From Dipteris shenzhenensis (lineage: Eukaryota > Polypodiophyta > Polypodiopsida > Gleicheniales): a DNA stretch of 64,000 bases. The notes beneath the pieces are model-generated. The model searched no databases. It was not told the origin of the DNA and worked only from the letters and a program-made list of their open reading frames with translations. The stretch's first letter is position 1; every line of letters begins with the position of its first letter. The stretch lies in NCBI GenBank assembly GCA_047967505.1, contig CM106538.1. One strand, given 5' to 3'. A program made the translations under genes and the position numbers. Shown one piece after another: positions 45,841 through 56,796 of this stretch.

Positions 45841-46251
45841 ATGAATTTCAAGAAGCAATTTTTCAAACAATTATTGCTACAAAATCTTTATCATGATGTT
45901 CATACAACTTGGAAGAATGTGTCCATGATAGCTACGACTACGGTTGAGACTTACAATCAGAAGTTCTTCTTAGCATACCTCCAGATTACTCCCTTCAAGG
46001 AAATCAGAGAAGACAAAGATGCGAAAGTATCACGGGCTGCTCTACAGCCAAGTATTTACACCCAAGTGAGCATTGAATGTAAGATAAAGCTACGAGATTT
46101 GATGCACTCAGCCCTAGTGGTTGAGGAAATGAATAAAGATTTGCTACGGGCAATGGCTGCCTCAAAAGGGAAAGATGGAGACACCTTCAAAAAGGGGCTT
46201 CCCTTTTTTAAGCCTAAACCCTCGAGCTTCAAGCTTGCATTACCAAGATAG
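45841..46251 (+). pseudogene. Gag-like fragment of an LTR retrotransposon
   Basis: A 136-codon frame with retrotrans_gag-like spacing: FKKQFFKQLLLQNLYHD, TVETYNQKFFLAYLQIT, PFKEIREDKDAKVSRAALQ, then ECKIKLRDLMHSALVVEEM and a Lys/Ser-rich tail. In gypsy Gag the patterns T-V-x-x-Y-x-x-x-F and a following small-helix domain are typical. No knuckle or protease follows before the frame closes, and no LTR could be linked to it. Most likely a solitary gag scrap; a captured host exon is not excluded. Confidence 0.5.
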
Positions 46252-46456
46252 CTTCAAAAAACAGCCACCCAAACTATTTTTTCTTGGAAAAAGGGTGAAA
46301 TATATGTCTTTTGAAGGAAGTACTCAACCATGTGCAATGTGAGTCTTGAAGTCTTGGAGTCTTGCCCAATTCCAAGAGTCACCCTTTACTATTGTAATTA
46401 TCATAGGATGTCTTTGGGACAAGATGAGTCCTAAACTCAAATCATGTATTCAAATT

Positions 46457-46540
46457 TGTGTGTGTATGTGCATGTGTGTGTGTCACACACACATATGCAT
46501 GCGCACGCATGCACATGCATGCACACACACACACACACAA
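46457..46540. repeat. Alternating TG/CA/GCATGC tract
   Basis: 84 bp of almost strictly alternating purine-pyrimidine sequence (tg runs, then ca runs, then gcatgcgcacgcatgc, then ca runs), including a central tgtgtgtgtcacacacaca dyad. Confidence 0.92.
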
Positions 46541-46639
46541 GTTTTTGCATACTACCTATATCTTTGGGTGAAAGGCTACTATTTTACACATGCATTATAC
46601 TTTTGTATAATACCTATAACTTATGATAAAAGGAACACA

Positions 46640-46642
<3 letters not shown>

Positions 46643-46682
<40 letters not shown>
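46643..46682. repeat. (GA)n microsatellite
   Basis: Uninterrupted GA run. Confidence 0.95.
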
Positions 46683-46686
<4 letters not shown>

Positions 46687-46876
46687 AAGAAAGTTTATTA
46701 AAGTGTTCGGAAGACCGATGGGTCTATGAGACTGTGAAAAACCTGATGCAATGAGCTGTGGTAGTGGAACTACTAAACGAGCATCCACACCAATGCAGAA
46801 TGCAAAAAATGCAAAATGGCAGTACTAATTCCTAAGTACAACATAGTCAATAGTCGCCTATATATATCAATCTCAG

Positions 46877-46934
46877 CATCATCATCGACATCATCATCAT
46901 AATAATAATAATAATCATCAGTAGCAGTAGTAGG
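46877..46934. repeat. (CAT/AAT/GTA)n trinucleotide tract
   Basis: Consecutive catcat, aataat and gtagcagtag triplets. Confidence 0.9.
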
Positions 46935-47860
46935 ACATCAGGATGGATGAGGCAATGGAAGTGGAGGCATGAGGTCAGCAATAGAGCGCTATTGGCCCCT
47001 TAAGGGTGCAGTCTTGGTATGTCTCCTGGTCATAGCTCTGTGTCTAACCAAGGCCATTGTGACCCACGTCAGTCAGGCTCCAATCCTAAACAAGGAGGGG
47101 ATGTCCCCAAGTATGATCTATGTGTCAACCCTCTATTTGAGCTGTTGGGTCACAGGCTCCAGGTCACAATCATGTCGAGATCTCGTCTCGTGGGGGTATG
47201 TGATCTGGTTGAAAGAACTCCGTGATAGAGCTCTGAGAAGTATCACTCAAGGAAGAAGTCTACTCCTATCTCCATGCTTGGAGTATCCTCTTATGATGTC
47301 TAAGCACCTCATGAATGAAACCAGCCAACACCGCTAGTCTAGGTAGGAGAGGAAATGGGCCAAATCCCCATAACTATCTCTGAAGAGTCAGTAGAAATGA
47401 GGGTTCCTATGCCCATCACTAAGGCGCTAGCTACAGGCCAATGCAAATAACAAAAATAACAAAAGGAAAAAAGAGGAAGCACTTTCTTACCTGGAATAGT
47501 CCTGCTCGGTGTTTTGTGGACTGGCCCTACAAAAGAGAGGAAACATACCATTTTTCAAATAACTAGTTAGAGGAAGGAGTTGTTTAAAGAAGCAACTTCT
47601 CAAAGAGATTGGATTGAGGAGAGAAGGAGAAAGAGAAAGAAGAGAAATACAAAAAAGACTAGAAGAGATGAGTCTTCTTTCTTTCACAAAATCTCGTTTT
47701 TTGTCTTCAGTCCTTTGAAATCAAGCATGAAAACTAGCACATAGCCTTAGCAATACAAGGAGAAACATGCTTCAACACTCACAAAATGAAATCTCACAAA
47801 AAACAAACCTATAATAGAGAAAAAAATTAAATCTCTATGGACCCTTTTGCCAACGAAAGG
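46935..47860. other. DNA left of the second non-autonomous element, no gene
   Basis: The plus frames at 46969-47337 and 47019-47225 resemble heavily decayed retroelement coding sequence by composition only, and no domain was recognised. From 47.83 kb it becomes the hairpin-bearing repeat that continues at 50464. Confidence 0.3.
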
Positions 47861-48206
47861 TGACAAAGTGCGGATCTTACTTAGCCTACTCTATCACTCA
47901 ATGAGCATAAAGATCACGGAGGATCAAACCATAGAAGAAACTCCATGAGAGAGAGAAAGGAAGTATGAAACACTCAATCTATTGCAAAGTCCTATATCAA
48001 CAATACATGATAGGCCTCTTATATAGAGAGTGCCCTTTGAATAGTCAACACATGTGTGATCCTCTCATCCACATCTCTTCTTGTGGATATCCTCAATCCA
48101 CATCTCCACATCATGTAGTCCACATCCTAGGGTGGCTACTTTAATTCTTTCCTTATCACATACCTTTGCCTTTTAATCTATGTGCTCATGGCACCATATC
48201 TCAACA
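47861..48206 (-). repeat. 3' LTR of the second non-autonomous element
   Basis: 346 bp, starting tgacaaagtgcgg and ending atatctcaaca on the plus strand. The AAAGG target copy is at 47856-47860. Confidence 0.92.
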
Positions 48207-48385
48207 CCTCCCCTTGGTGCCATGATCCTTTGGCTACTGCAAGGTGGTCAGATGTGAGTTACATTCCATCACCTCCCCTTAGTGCATGCATTGCTACTTA
48301 AGGTGGTCAAGTGTGGCTTTTACATGTTAATACCTCCCCTGGGTGCTTTCATAGCTACTCTCAGGTGGTCAGGTTTGATTACAAA
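48205..48385 (-). repeat. Three degenerate ~62-bp repeats carrying polypurine-tract copies
   Basis: acctccccttggtgcc, acctccccttagtgc and acctcccctgggtgc start at about 48206, 48271 and 48333, each followed by ...ctact...aggtggtcag. On the element strand each contains the AAGGGGAGG purine run, and the first abuts the LTR as the polypurine tract. Confidence 0.75.
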
Positions 48386-48448
48386 ATATAGGCAAGGTTG
48401 GCAAGGTTTTTTGTTTCTCAATACATTCCATTGATGTCACCTTTTGGC

Positions 48449-48892
48449 TCATGGCTTGATGACGATGGCATTTGCTTCTTTGCTTGGTGTAGCTTCATGC
48501 ATGATGCTTTTTTCTTCCATGTGCCTTGATGCTTTATGTGTGGGTGCCATGCTGCGTGCTATGGTCATCTCATGCACTTGTGCTTTTGGCATGCTTATGA
48601 CAATGATGTGTGCATTCATGCTTTGCTTTTCCATTTGTTGCAAAGGTCTTACCAATTGATTTCTTTCAATATTGGCAGTGTCTAATTGCATACAATGATT
48701 TTGACTTGACAAGTTCGTGGAGCTCGAAAAGACGATCACTTTTCCTTTTTGGAGCATGTCTAAATTCTTCTTGGATTGCAAGTTATGGCTTGTCAAAGAT
48801 TCTATGAAGAAGAGGCCTTTGATGTTGTGGCACAGGGGTTCATATGCTGCATACTGGCCTATGCTTACAAAGGGACTGTGCTTGGGTGGCAC
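48449..48892 (-). CDS. Hypothetical ORF inside the non-autonomous element
   Basis: 147 codons on the element's sense strand near its 3' end, from ATG 48892. The composition is unremarkable (Ser, Met, His, Lys-rich); no transmembrane span, zinc knuckle or catalytic motif was seen. Non-autonomous elements often carry spurious frames, so coding status is doubtful. A short protein that helps packaging or a captured host fragment is possible but unsupported. Confidence 0.2.
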   Translation of the reverse strand: MPPKHSPFVSIGQYAAYEPLCHNIKGLFFIESLTSHNLQSKKNLDMLQKGKVIVFSSSTNLSSQNHCMQLDTANIERNQLVRPLQQMEKQSMNAHIIVISMPKAQVHEMTIARSMAPTHKASRHMEEKSIMHEATPSKEANAIVIKP

Positions 48893-50106
48893 TTAACTTA
48901 TCCTACCCTAACCATAGTTACCCATTTGACCAAAGGTGAACTAACCCTAGTGTGACCACCATCTCAACCAGGGGTGTTTCTAACTAACCCTGGTTAGTTA
49001 TTATCTGCCACGTGTCAATTTAAGGGAACCTTGGAGACACTTTGTGAAACTTTGAGGCTTTGAAGCTTGCAGACGGAGATGCGGTGAGGACGTTGCAGGC
49101 GTGACGTGCAGGAGCTTGGTAAGGCTTTTCTTGGAGGCGACTGGTCGACGACGACTCATTGAATGTTCTTGGAGCAGCTGTTCTTGGAGCGGCTATTCTT
49201 GGGAAGGCTGCACAGGAAGTCATCGCAATGGAAGGAGAGGCTTTGGGCATTTAAGGCTTTTGAAGCCTTAAACCTATGCTATGTTACAAGGCGGGAGCCG
49301 GAAGCCGGTCTTATGGAGCATGCTGCAGCTAAGGTCATTGTCTGCAAGGCTAGAGACGTTCGGGGCTGCTGCATCATTTGATGCGGCTAAGCATATTGGA
49401 GGCAAAGTTGCTCTACAGAGCCATCTGGTCGTTAGCCTTGGATGCAGGAAGCAAGTCGGACTTTCACGATTCTGCGGGAAGCCAAGACCTCTTCAGAAGC
49501 TTTCTGAAAGGATCCACTCTCCCGCACGTCAGCTGAATTCCCTGCTTCAACTTCAACCTTGACTTCCTCAATTCAGGAGGAGAATGTTCTTAAGAACCAG
49601 GCCTCTTCACTAGAAATCCAATCAATCGGCAAGGAAGACGGGCGGACGTTCCTACCATGGCAAGCTAAAAGGGAAGGAGCAACGTGGATGGCTGGCACAC
49701 TGGAGTGTCGCCTGGCTGTTTGATGAGCTTGTAGCATGAACGCTCGCTGTTGTTGGAGTCACTAGCCGATGCAGCCCGATTTCGCCATGTTTGGCCCTCT
49801 CATGGTCTTTGCCTTCACATTCTCTCCAAGGGCTTCTCTTCTCTATGCAAGGTCTGTTTACAACGTCTTCTATCTTTTTAGTTCTTTGCAATAGCAAGCC
49901 TCTGCTCTTCTTGGTCTACACAGTGATGGTCGTTCTCCTTTCACAAGCCTTTCTTAGAGCTTGTTGCTTTTCTGCTGCAAGTGTAGGAAGCTCTACTTCA
50001 CCTTCGGCTCTTTTGTGGTGGAGGGTGGAGTTGCATAGCTTACCTTCTTGGAGGCAACTATACACAACATGATAAAATCACACTCTAGGCTTCATGGACA
50101 ACCTAA
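48893..50106 (-). other. Interior of the second non-autonomous element, no recognised gene
   Basis: Contains imperfect local repeats of cttggagc/ggctt type at 49130-49260. Small frames on both strands have no recognised domain. Confidence 0.45.
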
Positions 50107-50118
50107 GCTCTGATACCA
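50107..50118 (-). promoter_or_regulatory. Primer-binding site for initiator tRNA-Met
   Basis: The plus strand gctctgatacca directly abuts the right LTR at 50119. Confidence 0.9.
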
Positions 50119-50463
50119 TGACAAAGTGCAGATCTTACTTAGCCTACTCTATCACTAGATGAGCATAAAGATCACGGAGGATCAAACCATAGAAGAAACT
50201 CCATGAGAGAGAGAAAGGAAGTATGAAACACTCAATCTATTCAAAGTCCTATATCAACAATACATGATAGGCCTCTTATATAGAGAGTGCCCTTTGAATA
50301 GTCAACACATGTGTGATCCTCTCATCCACATCTCTTCTTGTGGATATCCTCAATCCACATCTCCACATCATGTAGTCCACATCCTAGGGTGGCTACTTTA
50401 ATTCTTTCCTTATCACATACCTTTGCCTTTTAATCTATGTGCTCATGGCACCATATCTCAACA
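50119..50463 (-). repeat. 5' LTR of the second non-autonomous element
   Basis: 345 bp. It differs from the left LTR at gcagatc/gcggatc, at atcactag/atcactca and by a 1-bp gap in ctattcaaag. The AAAGG target copy is at 50464-50468. Confidence 0.92.
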
Positions 50464-51660
50464 AAAGGGTCCTAGAAGAATGCAAAAACTTATTTCTGAT
50501 TGCACGGTTGGATAGAGAAAAAAATTAAATCACTTTTCCTTTTTACATCTCATCAATCCAAGCTATGGTTTGAAAGTTATGACCATTTTTTCATTGCCAT
50601 CACGTCTCCATGGACCCTTTTGCTTGCAGTCTCGAAGAAATATTGTATTTGATTGCATTATTAGATGGATCACAAAAATTACATCACTTTTTCTTTATAT
50701 ATCTCACCAAATATGAGCTATTGTTTGAGGCTCATCACATATCCATGGACCCTTTCATTGGCGAAAGGGACCTAGAAGGATGCAAAGTACTACTTTTGAA
50801 TACATCTTGGCTAAGAAAAATTCTCTTTAAAAAAAAAACTGTTGCCCAAAGAGTGAATAAACCAAAATCTCATAAATTTTTAAGGCTCTTTAGTAAAAAA
50901 AAAGCTCATAGGACTCTTTTAATAGCAAAAGGGTCATTTCAGCTTTTTTTTGGATGCATTCAAATTGAAAATAAATAAATGAATTTCGATCTTTAAAAAG
51001 CCCACATGAGATTGGATGAAAGGGTCCTATGAGCATTTTTTTGTTGCATTCAAATAAAAAATAAGTCAATAAATATAGTTTTTAAAATGGTCCAAGGGAA
51101 CCTTTAGCGAGTGGAAGGGTCCTATGGTCTTTTTTCAAACCAAACTTGATTTAATTTCTTGAGGCTCAATACAACAAAGAAAAAGTCCAAGAGACCCTTT
51201 GGCCAATAAAAGGGTCCTATGGGTATTTTTAAGACCTTAATTTAAGATCATTTCTCTATGTATTACTAGCCCTTCTCCATTGCAACTTGTCGCTTCTCTT
51301 TTGGAGCATCCACTTCACCCCCTCCTTTTGACCTTCACTCACGATATCCCCTCCATTAAGGGGAGGTATGATAAATGGAGGTGAACTTTCAAAAACTATG
51401 GAAAGTTATCATGATGATGGTTAACAAAAGTGCTCATAACTTTCTAACCGTAACTTGGATTGATGAAATGTAAAAATAAAATGTGATGTACTTTTTGTGT
51501 GGTATCTGACTGTGTACTCAAAAATAAAATTTGGCATATTTCTAAGACCCTTTCAATAGCAAAATTATTCATGGAGACGTGATGATGGGGTCATAACTCT
51601 CAAACTATCACTCAGATTGGTAAACTATAAAAGGGCAAATGATGTACTTATAAAACTCTT
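50464..51660. repeat. Fold-back array of hairpin-containing units
   Basis: The left part (to about 51.25 kb) has head-to-tail units spaced 135-165 bp, each with a dyad of the form gaccctttt...aaaagggtc (near 50747, 50910, 51085 and 51195). The right part (51.42-51.65 kb) repeats the other half of the unit in reverse complement: the block with ...catcaatccaag..., gaaagttatgacc and cacgtctccatgg at 50545-50620 reappears inverted near 51428-51490 and 51560-51650. No protein-coding frame was seen. Confidence 0.65.
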
Positions 51661-51711
51661 TCTAGCCAAATGATCAATATAATTTTATAAAATAATTTAT
51701 TAGTCCCAACA

Positions 51712-51715
<4 letters not shown>

Positions 51716-51771
<56 letters not shown>
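51716..51771. repeat. (GA)n microsatellite
   Basis: About 55 bp of uninterrupted GA. Confidence 0.95.
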
Positions 51772-51774
<3 letters not shown>

Positions 51775-52848
51775 ACCATGCCAAACATGAGTATATACAT
51801 GATGCAGTGCACCAAAAGAGACTCTTCCTCTAGAGGAATAGGAAGAGGAAAAGGACTCGACATGCAAGAGAGAGTTTGGCTGAGCACCAATACAAAAGCT
51901 TGCACCGCCCCCTCTCTAGCACGAGGTGGCCAACTAGGTTCTCTTGGCTATGACCTAGTACTTTCCTCATGTTAGTGTTTGCATAATGGCTACATGGGGC
52001 AGCTCAGGTTCCTAGTGTGCAACTTCTTGTGGGCGGGATTGAATGGCACGTGGAATATTAGAGCCAAGTTTGCCTAGCAAACAGTGACCCTACCCCCGAC
52101 AGGGAGGACTACTGGGCATATTGACCTGAAAATCCAGAGTAATCCCTTCTAGGCAAGTTGGTGGTTCGAGGTCTTATTCAAGGCCTCGAACCACCAACTT
52201 CAGCAAGGGCTTCTCACCGAGAAGACACCACACACCGAAGGCTAGTGGGAGTAGTCCTAAAGATGGTTTTTTTCAAAGCCTCCCCTCATAGGGAAGGGCT
52301 TCCCCCTGATGCAAAGCCTTCACAGATATGAGACCCCTGATGCAAAGCCTTCACAGATTGAGGTCTCATTCGATCCAGCCAAAGATGTCGGGAGGAGTTT
52401 GAGTGGTAGCCCTCATTCAGCATCCAGACGTTCATGATCCAAAAAGGGCTTCTTGCTAGGACAACGGACTCACATTGGATAGGCGTAGTGGAATAGTAGA
52501 CCAACCAATTCGTTTGGGGCATGGGGCCGCCTCCTTTTCTAAGGCAAAGACACGCAATCAAGTCCTCTCACCTGGGGAGCTGGCATCAACATGGGGGGGA
52601 TCAGCTTGGCCATCCCGTAGTCATGGTGAGAGGGTTTGCACATAATTTTGGCACCTCTTTCTTGGTATGGTCAGTTCTCTAGGACCAAGGCGCCCTTCAA
52701 GGTTCAGTTTTTGCATATATCCTTCATCTCCTTTTGCTCCAGGCAGTATATTGTGGGGCATGGAGGTGTCCTTCAACTCAATACAAGAGAGCCAGATATT
52801 GATGGGGCCTCGACTGGGTAGAGAATCTTGCGAGATAGAGGGTGCCTT

Positions 52849-54045
52849 GGGCAAGGACTGGACTATTAACCCAATTCTAAGCTCGATAGGAGAGAAGAGG
52901 AGATGCTAGCGACTCTGCTTATGGGAGGGCCTTTTCATGAGGTACAGATTGATCCAAGAGATTGGTTTTGGCCCTCATGTGTAGGTGCTCGGATAGGGTG
53001 GAGGTGTCCCTCTCTTACACGACACACATTGGTCTCGACACAAGTCAATAGCCTAGACTTCCTTTAGGGAGAGGCATTGAGTGGAGTAGCAAGTTCCTCA
53101 AGAGGTTCTTTCCAGGTTTTGGTCACGCATATGGACTAGCCGTAGACCTAGAAATATTTCTTACTTCTTCTAGATGGTGGCTCATGGAGGCTTGCCCATT
53201 GGTCCTTGGATGGAACAGATGCATGTAGATGGTCGATGCCACAGTTGCATGGACATAGATTTGGAGATGATTCCTCAATGTTTTTGAAGTTGTCCCGCAC
53301 AACACAACGGATCTGGTTTGGATCCCTCCGAATTGTTGCCAAGACACGAAGGATGCAATGTGACTTCACTTTGGGGATGGATGCCTAGCTAGTGAAGGGG
53401 GCTCATGCCTTCTCCATTGATGCGTCCTCTCCAACATACAAGGAGACGGGGCAAGGACTGGACCATTAACCCAATTCTAGGGCTGGACAAGAGGAGGCAC
53501 TGGCTGATCTGCTTATGGGAGGGATGGTCTTTTTGTGAGGTACAATAGGATCCAGGAGAGTGGTTTTGACCCTCATGTGTAGGGGCTCAGATAGGGTGAA
53601 AGTGTTGTCCCTCTCTTGCCCGACGCGCATTGGTTGACACATGCAGCTGGCTTTGATAGCCTGGACTCCCCCCAGGGGGAGGGATTGGGTGGAGTAGCAA
53701 GCTCCTTCGGAGGTTATTTCCAAGTTTTGGGCACGCTCATGGACTAGTTGCAGAATTCAAAAGATTTCTTACTTCTTCTAGATGGTGGCTCATGGAGGCT
53801 TGCCTATTGGTCCTTGGTTGGAGCAGATGCGTGTAGATGGTCGATGCCACCATTGCATGGACATAGATTTGGAGACGATTCCTCATTGTCTTTGGAGCTA
53901 ACTTGCAACACAATGAATCTAGTTGGGGTCCCTCCGGATCGTTGCCAGGACACACAGGATGTAGCATGCCTTCACTGCAGGGATGGCTGCCTAGCTAACG
54001 GAGGGGAGGCATGCCTTCTCCATTGACCCGACCTCTCCAACATAC
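52849..54045. repeat. ~600-bp tandem duplication inside the old LINE
   Basis: Copy 1 is about 52849-53448 and copy 2 about 53449-54045, sharing gggcaaggactgga..., the ttacttcttctagatggtgg block (53161 and 53769) and ctctccaacataca at their ends. Confidence 0.85.
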
Positions 54046-54169
54046 ATGATTCAGTAGGTCTTGTGGATTGAGGCGCATGATGCAACGCCTCCTTCCCATC
54101 AACGTTCGCTGCCCTCACTAGATGCTGTCCATGGGAGACGGTGTCCAACAATACTACTTGGAACATCTG

Positions 54170-54473
54170 GGTTGCCCGTTGCACTCAGTTTCTTTGACAA
54201 CCACCCTAGTTGCCATATGGTAGGACATCATCCATACCCTACAACCATTTAGGAGTGAGGTGCATCAAGTTCTTAGACAACCGCTGAGAGATGGGAACAT
54301 TTTATGCAAGGCATGACTTGCGGTTGCCCATTGCACTCAGTTCCTCCGGCAACCACCCTAGTTGCCATATGGTAGGAAATCATCTATACCCTACGGCCAT
54401 TTAGCAATGAGGTGCATCAAGTTTTTAGACAACCACTGAGAGATGGGAACATTTTATGCAAGGCATGACTTGA
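54170..54473. repeat. 152-bp tandem duplication near the LINE 3' end
   Basis: ggttgccc...ggcatgacttg at 54170-54321 is repeated at 54322-54473 with about 10 differences. Confidence 0.88.
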
Positions 54474-54638
54474 AGGTGTCTTCTGTGTACTCACAAAGCA
54501 AGGCATTCCCTAGATGTATAGCCCTCCACCTTGGTTCCTAGACTTTGTCTTAGAAACACCCTAGGTAGCAAGCTGGATCTCTTTAAAAACGAGCTAATTT
54601 TTTCAAGATTTCTCAATCAATCAACAACCACTAATTGA

Positions 54639-55121
54639 ATGATTTGTATGGTTGGTTTTTTCAAAGAAAAAATAGAAAGTTCTTTTACCTTAAAAAGAAA
54701 TAGAACATATGAAATGCCAAAGGGAAAAAAGCATAAGGCTAGTCTTGGGCTCTATGACTGGATGCATATTAAGATTAAGGAGTGTTGCTTTGTTGGACCA
54801 AATGGGAAGGTGTGGCCCATCTGCATCTCCTATGATACTTCGCAAGTGAGGTTTGTATTCTCCTATCAATTGGAACCCCTGATTTTCTAATCTTGAAAAG
54901 CCTACAAATGTAATCACACGGCCTCTTGTGCCCCATAAATGACCAAATCGACCATCTATATGATGGTGTGTGCCATCAATGGCCTTCCTGGATAATGTCA
55001 TGCAAATGAAAAAATGGTTGATGAGTGTTATACATAGGACTTGGGTGTGGTGTCCCCTAAGACCTCGTATATAATTCTCTACCTCCTCATCTTTAAAATG
55101 AAACAAGCTATTCATATGCAA
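54639..55121. other. Overlapping open frames on both strands, identity unresolved
   Basis: On the minus strand a 143-codon frame (55121-54690) contains AIDGTHHHIDGRFGHLWG and ENQGFQLIGEYKPHL. On the plus strand an 83-codon frame (54639-54890) contains KECCFVGPNGKVWPI and YDTSQVRFVF, whose GPNGKVW pattern faintly recalls a plant B3 DNA-binding domain. Both cannot be real. The plus frame would be a partial B3-like exon or relic; the minus frame is longer but has no known motif. Confidence 0.25.
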
Positions 55122-55164
55122 TTTATGTATCTAATCAGGCGGATGATGCCATGAATACTTGCTT

Positions 55165-55166
<2 letters not shown>

Positions 55167-55202
<36 letters not shown>
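55167..55202. repeat. (GA)n microsatellite
   Basis: Uninterrupted GA run. Confidence 0.95.
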
Positions 55203-55205
<3 letters not shown>

Positions 55206-56796
55206 ACTTTTAGCCATACTTAGTTCAAGCCATAATGTACCCTAAATGACATGTCACAAGATGATATGCACAAGATGATCTTGCATTTTTATGAGAATAA
55301 CATTTTTCTAGTAGGTCTACAAGAGAGGGGCAAGGGTCATAAAGTTGCTTAGGGGCCACTTGAACAAGATCTCAATGCTTGAACGACTTTTGAACAAAGC
55401 CAACCATATGCTCTTGTAAAAGCTCATTCACATATGTTCCCACATTTAAAAAAATATGTTCCCACATTCAAAACCCATTTTTCAAATCTGCTAATTCTCC
55501 ACTAGTACATTTATATGCTCAAGATAGAACTATAAAAAGTGCTTAAGGTAGTACATTTATATGCTTAAGATAGGACTATAACAAATGTGAAGTGGCAGCA
55601 AGTTGCTTCGTAGCAATCGGAGAAGTGTAAACAGCTCCGTAAAGCAGCGGAACACGTGTCTCGCTTTTCTGGTTTATTCCAGTTTTGCTGCTCTTGCAGC
55701 GCTTCTAGCATATAAACCTTTTCATTTTTCTCTTAACAAAAGCAGCTTACACACCATATGCTCATGTAAGGTTTACATTTACCAGGGTACAACACAAGCA
55801 ACAAATGCTAATGAAAGATCAAATCTCAGTGTGCAATAGGACAGCACATTGAAAGTCATTGAGAAGACATTCTTGAGTGGCTGGTAGATTCTTCACAAAA
55901 CCTATTCCCTACACACATGACGGTGGTGGTGTCTCCTTGGTCCTTTTCCTTACGATGAACCCTCTAAAAGAAACGAAGGGATGACTGGGTTTTAAATAGC
56001 TCATCTCAAGGCCTCATATATGTATGCATGACAAAAAATCAACAAAGCAGATGTGGGGAAGCTAATAGTGGTGGGTCTTGATCTTTAGCAATTTCAAATA
56101 ATGTCATCTCAAGCTACACTCAAATGAATCGAAAGAATTTGCCCACAATCCCACACCTGAAGGAAGTCTCCACTCTGTCTCAGGCTGCTTGACTGTTTCA
56201 CCAGTGCATCCATTCCATTGATTCAAAAAATTAAATTCCAACTAGACTATGACAAAATTTGTATGTCCATCAGCCCCCATTCCTAGAATGGGCACAAACA
56301 AAAATGCTGGAGATAGTCTCCCATTGAAAATCATCTGTAGCAATCATCAAGGATGAAGTTGCTGGAATAGGACAATGTCAAAAATGTCCTGTCGCTGACC
56401 TTCACCTCAGAATATCTAGCTGTAGAACCTTTTAACACACCTCACAAGTCAGAGCGAGCAATCATTGAAAGGCATTGGAATCAACTACACATCCCAAACA
56501 TATCTATGCATGAGCTGAGTGCAAGTCCAAAAGGCAAGGCTTTGCAGTCTCTAAATGCAAATGGCAAGGCTAACAGACTCAAGTATAATCTGTGAGTAAA
56601 TTACCAGTGTGAAAGTGAGATCGCAACTTTCTTAGTGCAAAATAAATTTATCACTCCTTTCACATGAATTTATCTTCTCCTAGCATTTTTCCAGTGCAAT
56701 TCTTTTTAAATGCACTTTAAAGCCTTTGTGAATACATGAGTCACGACATTTTCTCGTGCACACATAGTATTCAATTTCATGTGTAAAAGCATTTTT
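55203..56796. other. Intergenic DNA downstream of the DUF632 gene, no gene
   Basis: Contains a 46-bp tandem duplication (gtacatttatatgc... starting at 55505 and 55551). No supported coding frame. Confidence 0.35.

Larger units (their letters stand above)
47861..50463 (-). mobile_element. Second young non-autonomous LTR retrotransposon, with AAAGG target duplication
   Basis: LTRs lie at 47861-48206 and 50119-50463 (346 and 345 bp), differing by two substitutions and one 1-bp indel. TG...CA ends on the element strand begin TGTTGAGATATGG. The PBS (gctctgatacca on the plus strand) is at 50107-50118, directly abutting the right LTR. The 5 bp on each side are AAAGG, a perfect target duplication. 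The 1.9-kb interior has no gag, protease or RT motif. Its LTR start resembles that of the element at 5.1-7.5 kb, so both may be mobilised by copia-type enzymes supplied in trans. Confidence 0.92.
51905..54620 (+). pseudogene. Old LINE ORF2 3' part, same clade as the 8-15 kb LINE, with internal duplications
   Basis: Translated pieces follow the C-terminal half of the LINE at 8-15 kb in order: QLRFLVCNFLWAG (versus QLRRLVRNFLWSG), RAKFA*QTVTLPP (versus RARVAWQTVILPQ), RCREEFEWQPS (versus RCQEEIDRQPL), a CLWEG block twice, TTTLVAIW*DIIHTL (versus AQVMADIWSEIIHTL), and a tail like ILCKA/FYARHDLKVSSVY. Stops and frameshifts are frequent and GC content is much lower than in the younger copy, so it is old. 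The endonuclease and catalytic YADD are upstream of the break and absent. Two tandem duplications enlarge it (600 bp and 152 bp). Confidence 0.78.

Noticed and set aside
46969-47337. 122-codon plus-strand frame
   Set aside because: No domain or homologous pattern; a second frame overlaps it with equal merit.
7175-50118. gctctgatacca sites considered as tRNA gene ends
   Set aside because: No cloverleaf or A/B boxes precede them. Each lies 0-2 bp from an LTR, which makes them primer-binding sites.
53123-53369. Minus-strand frames in the old LINE
   Set aside because: Shadows of the duplicated LINE ORF2 on the plus strand; both copies of the duplication show them.
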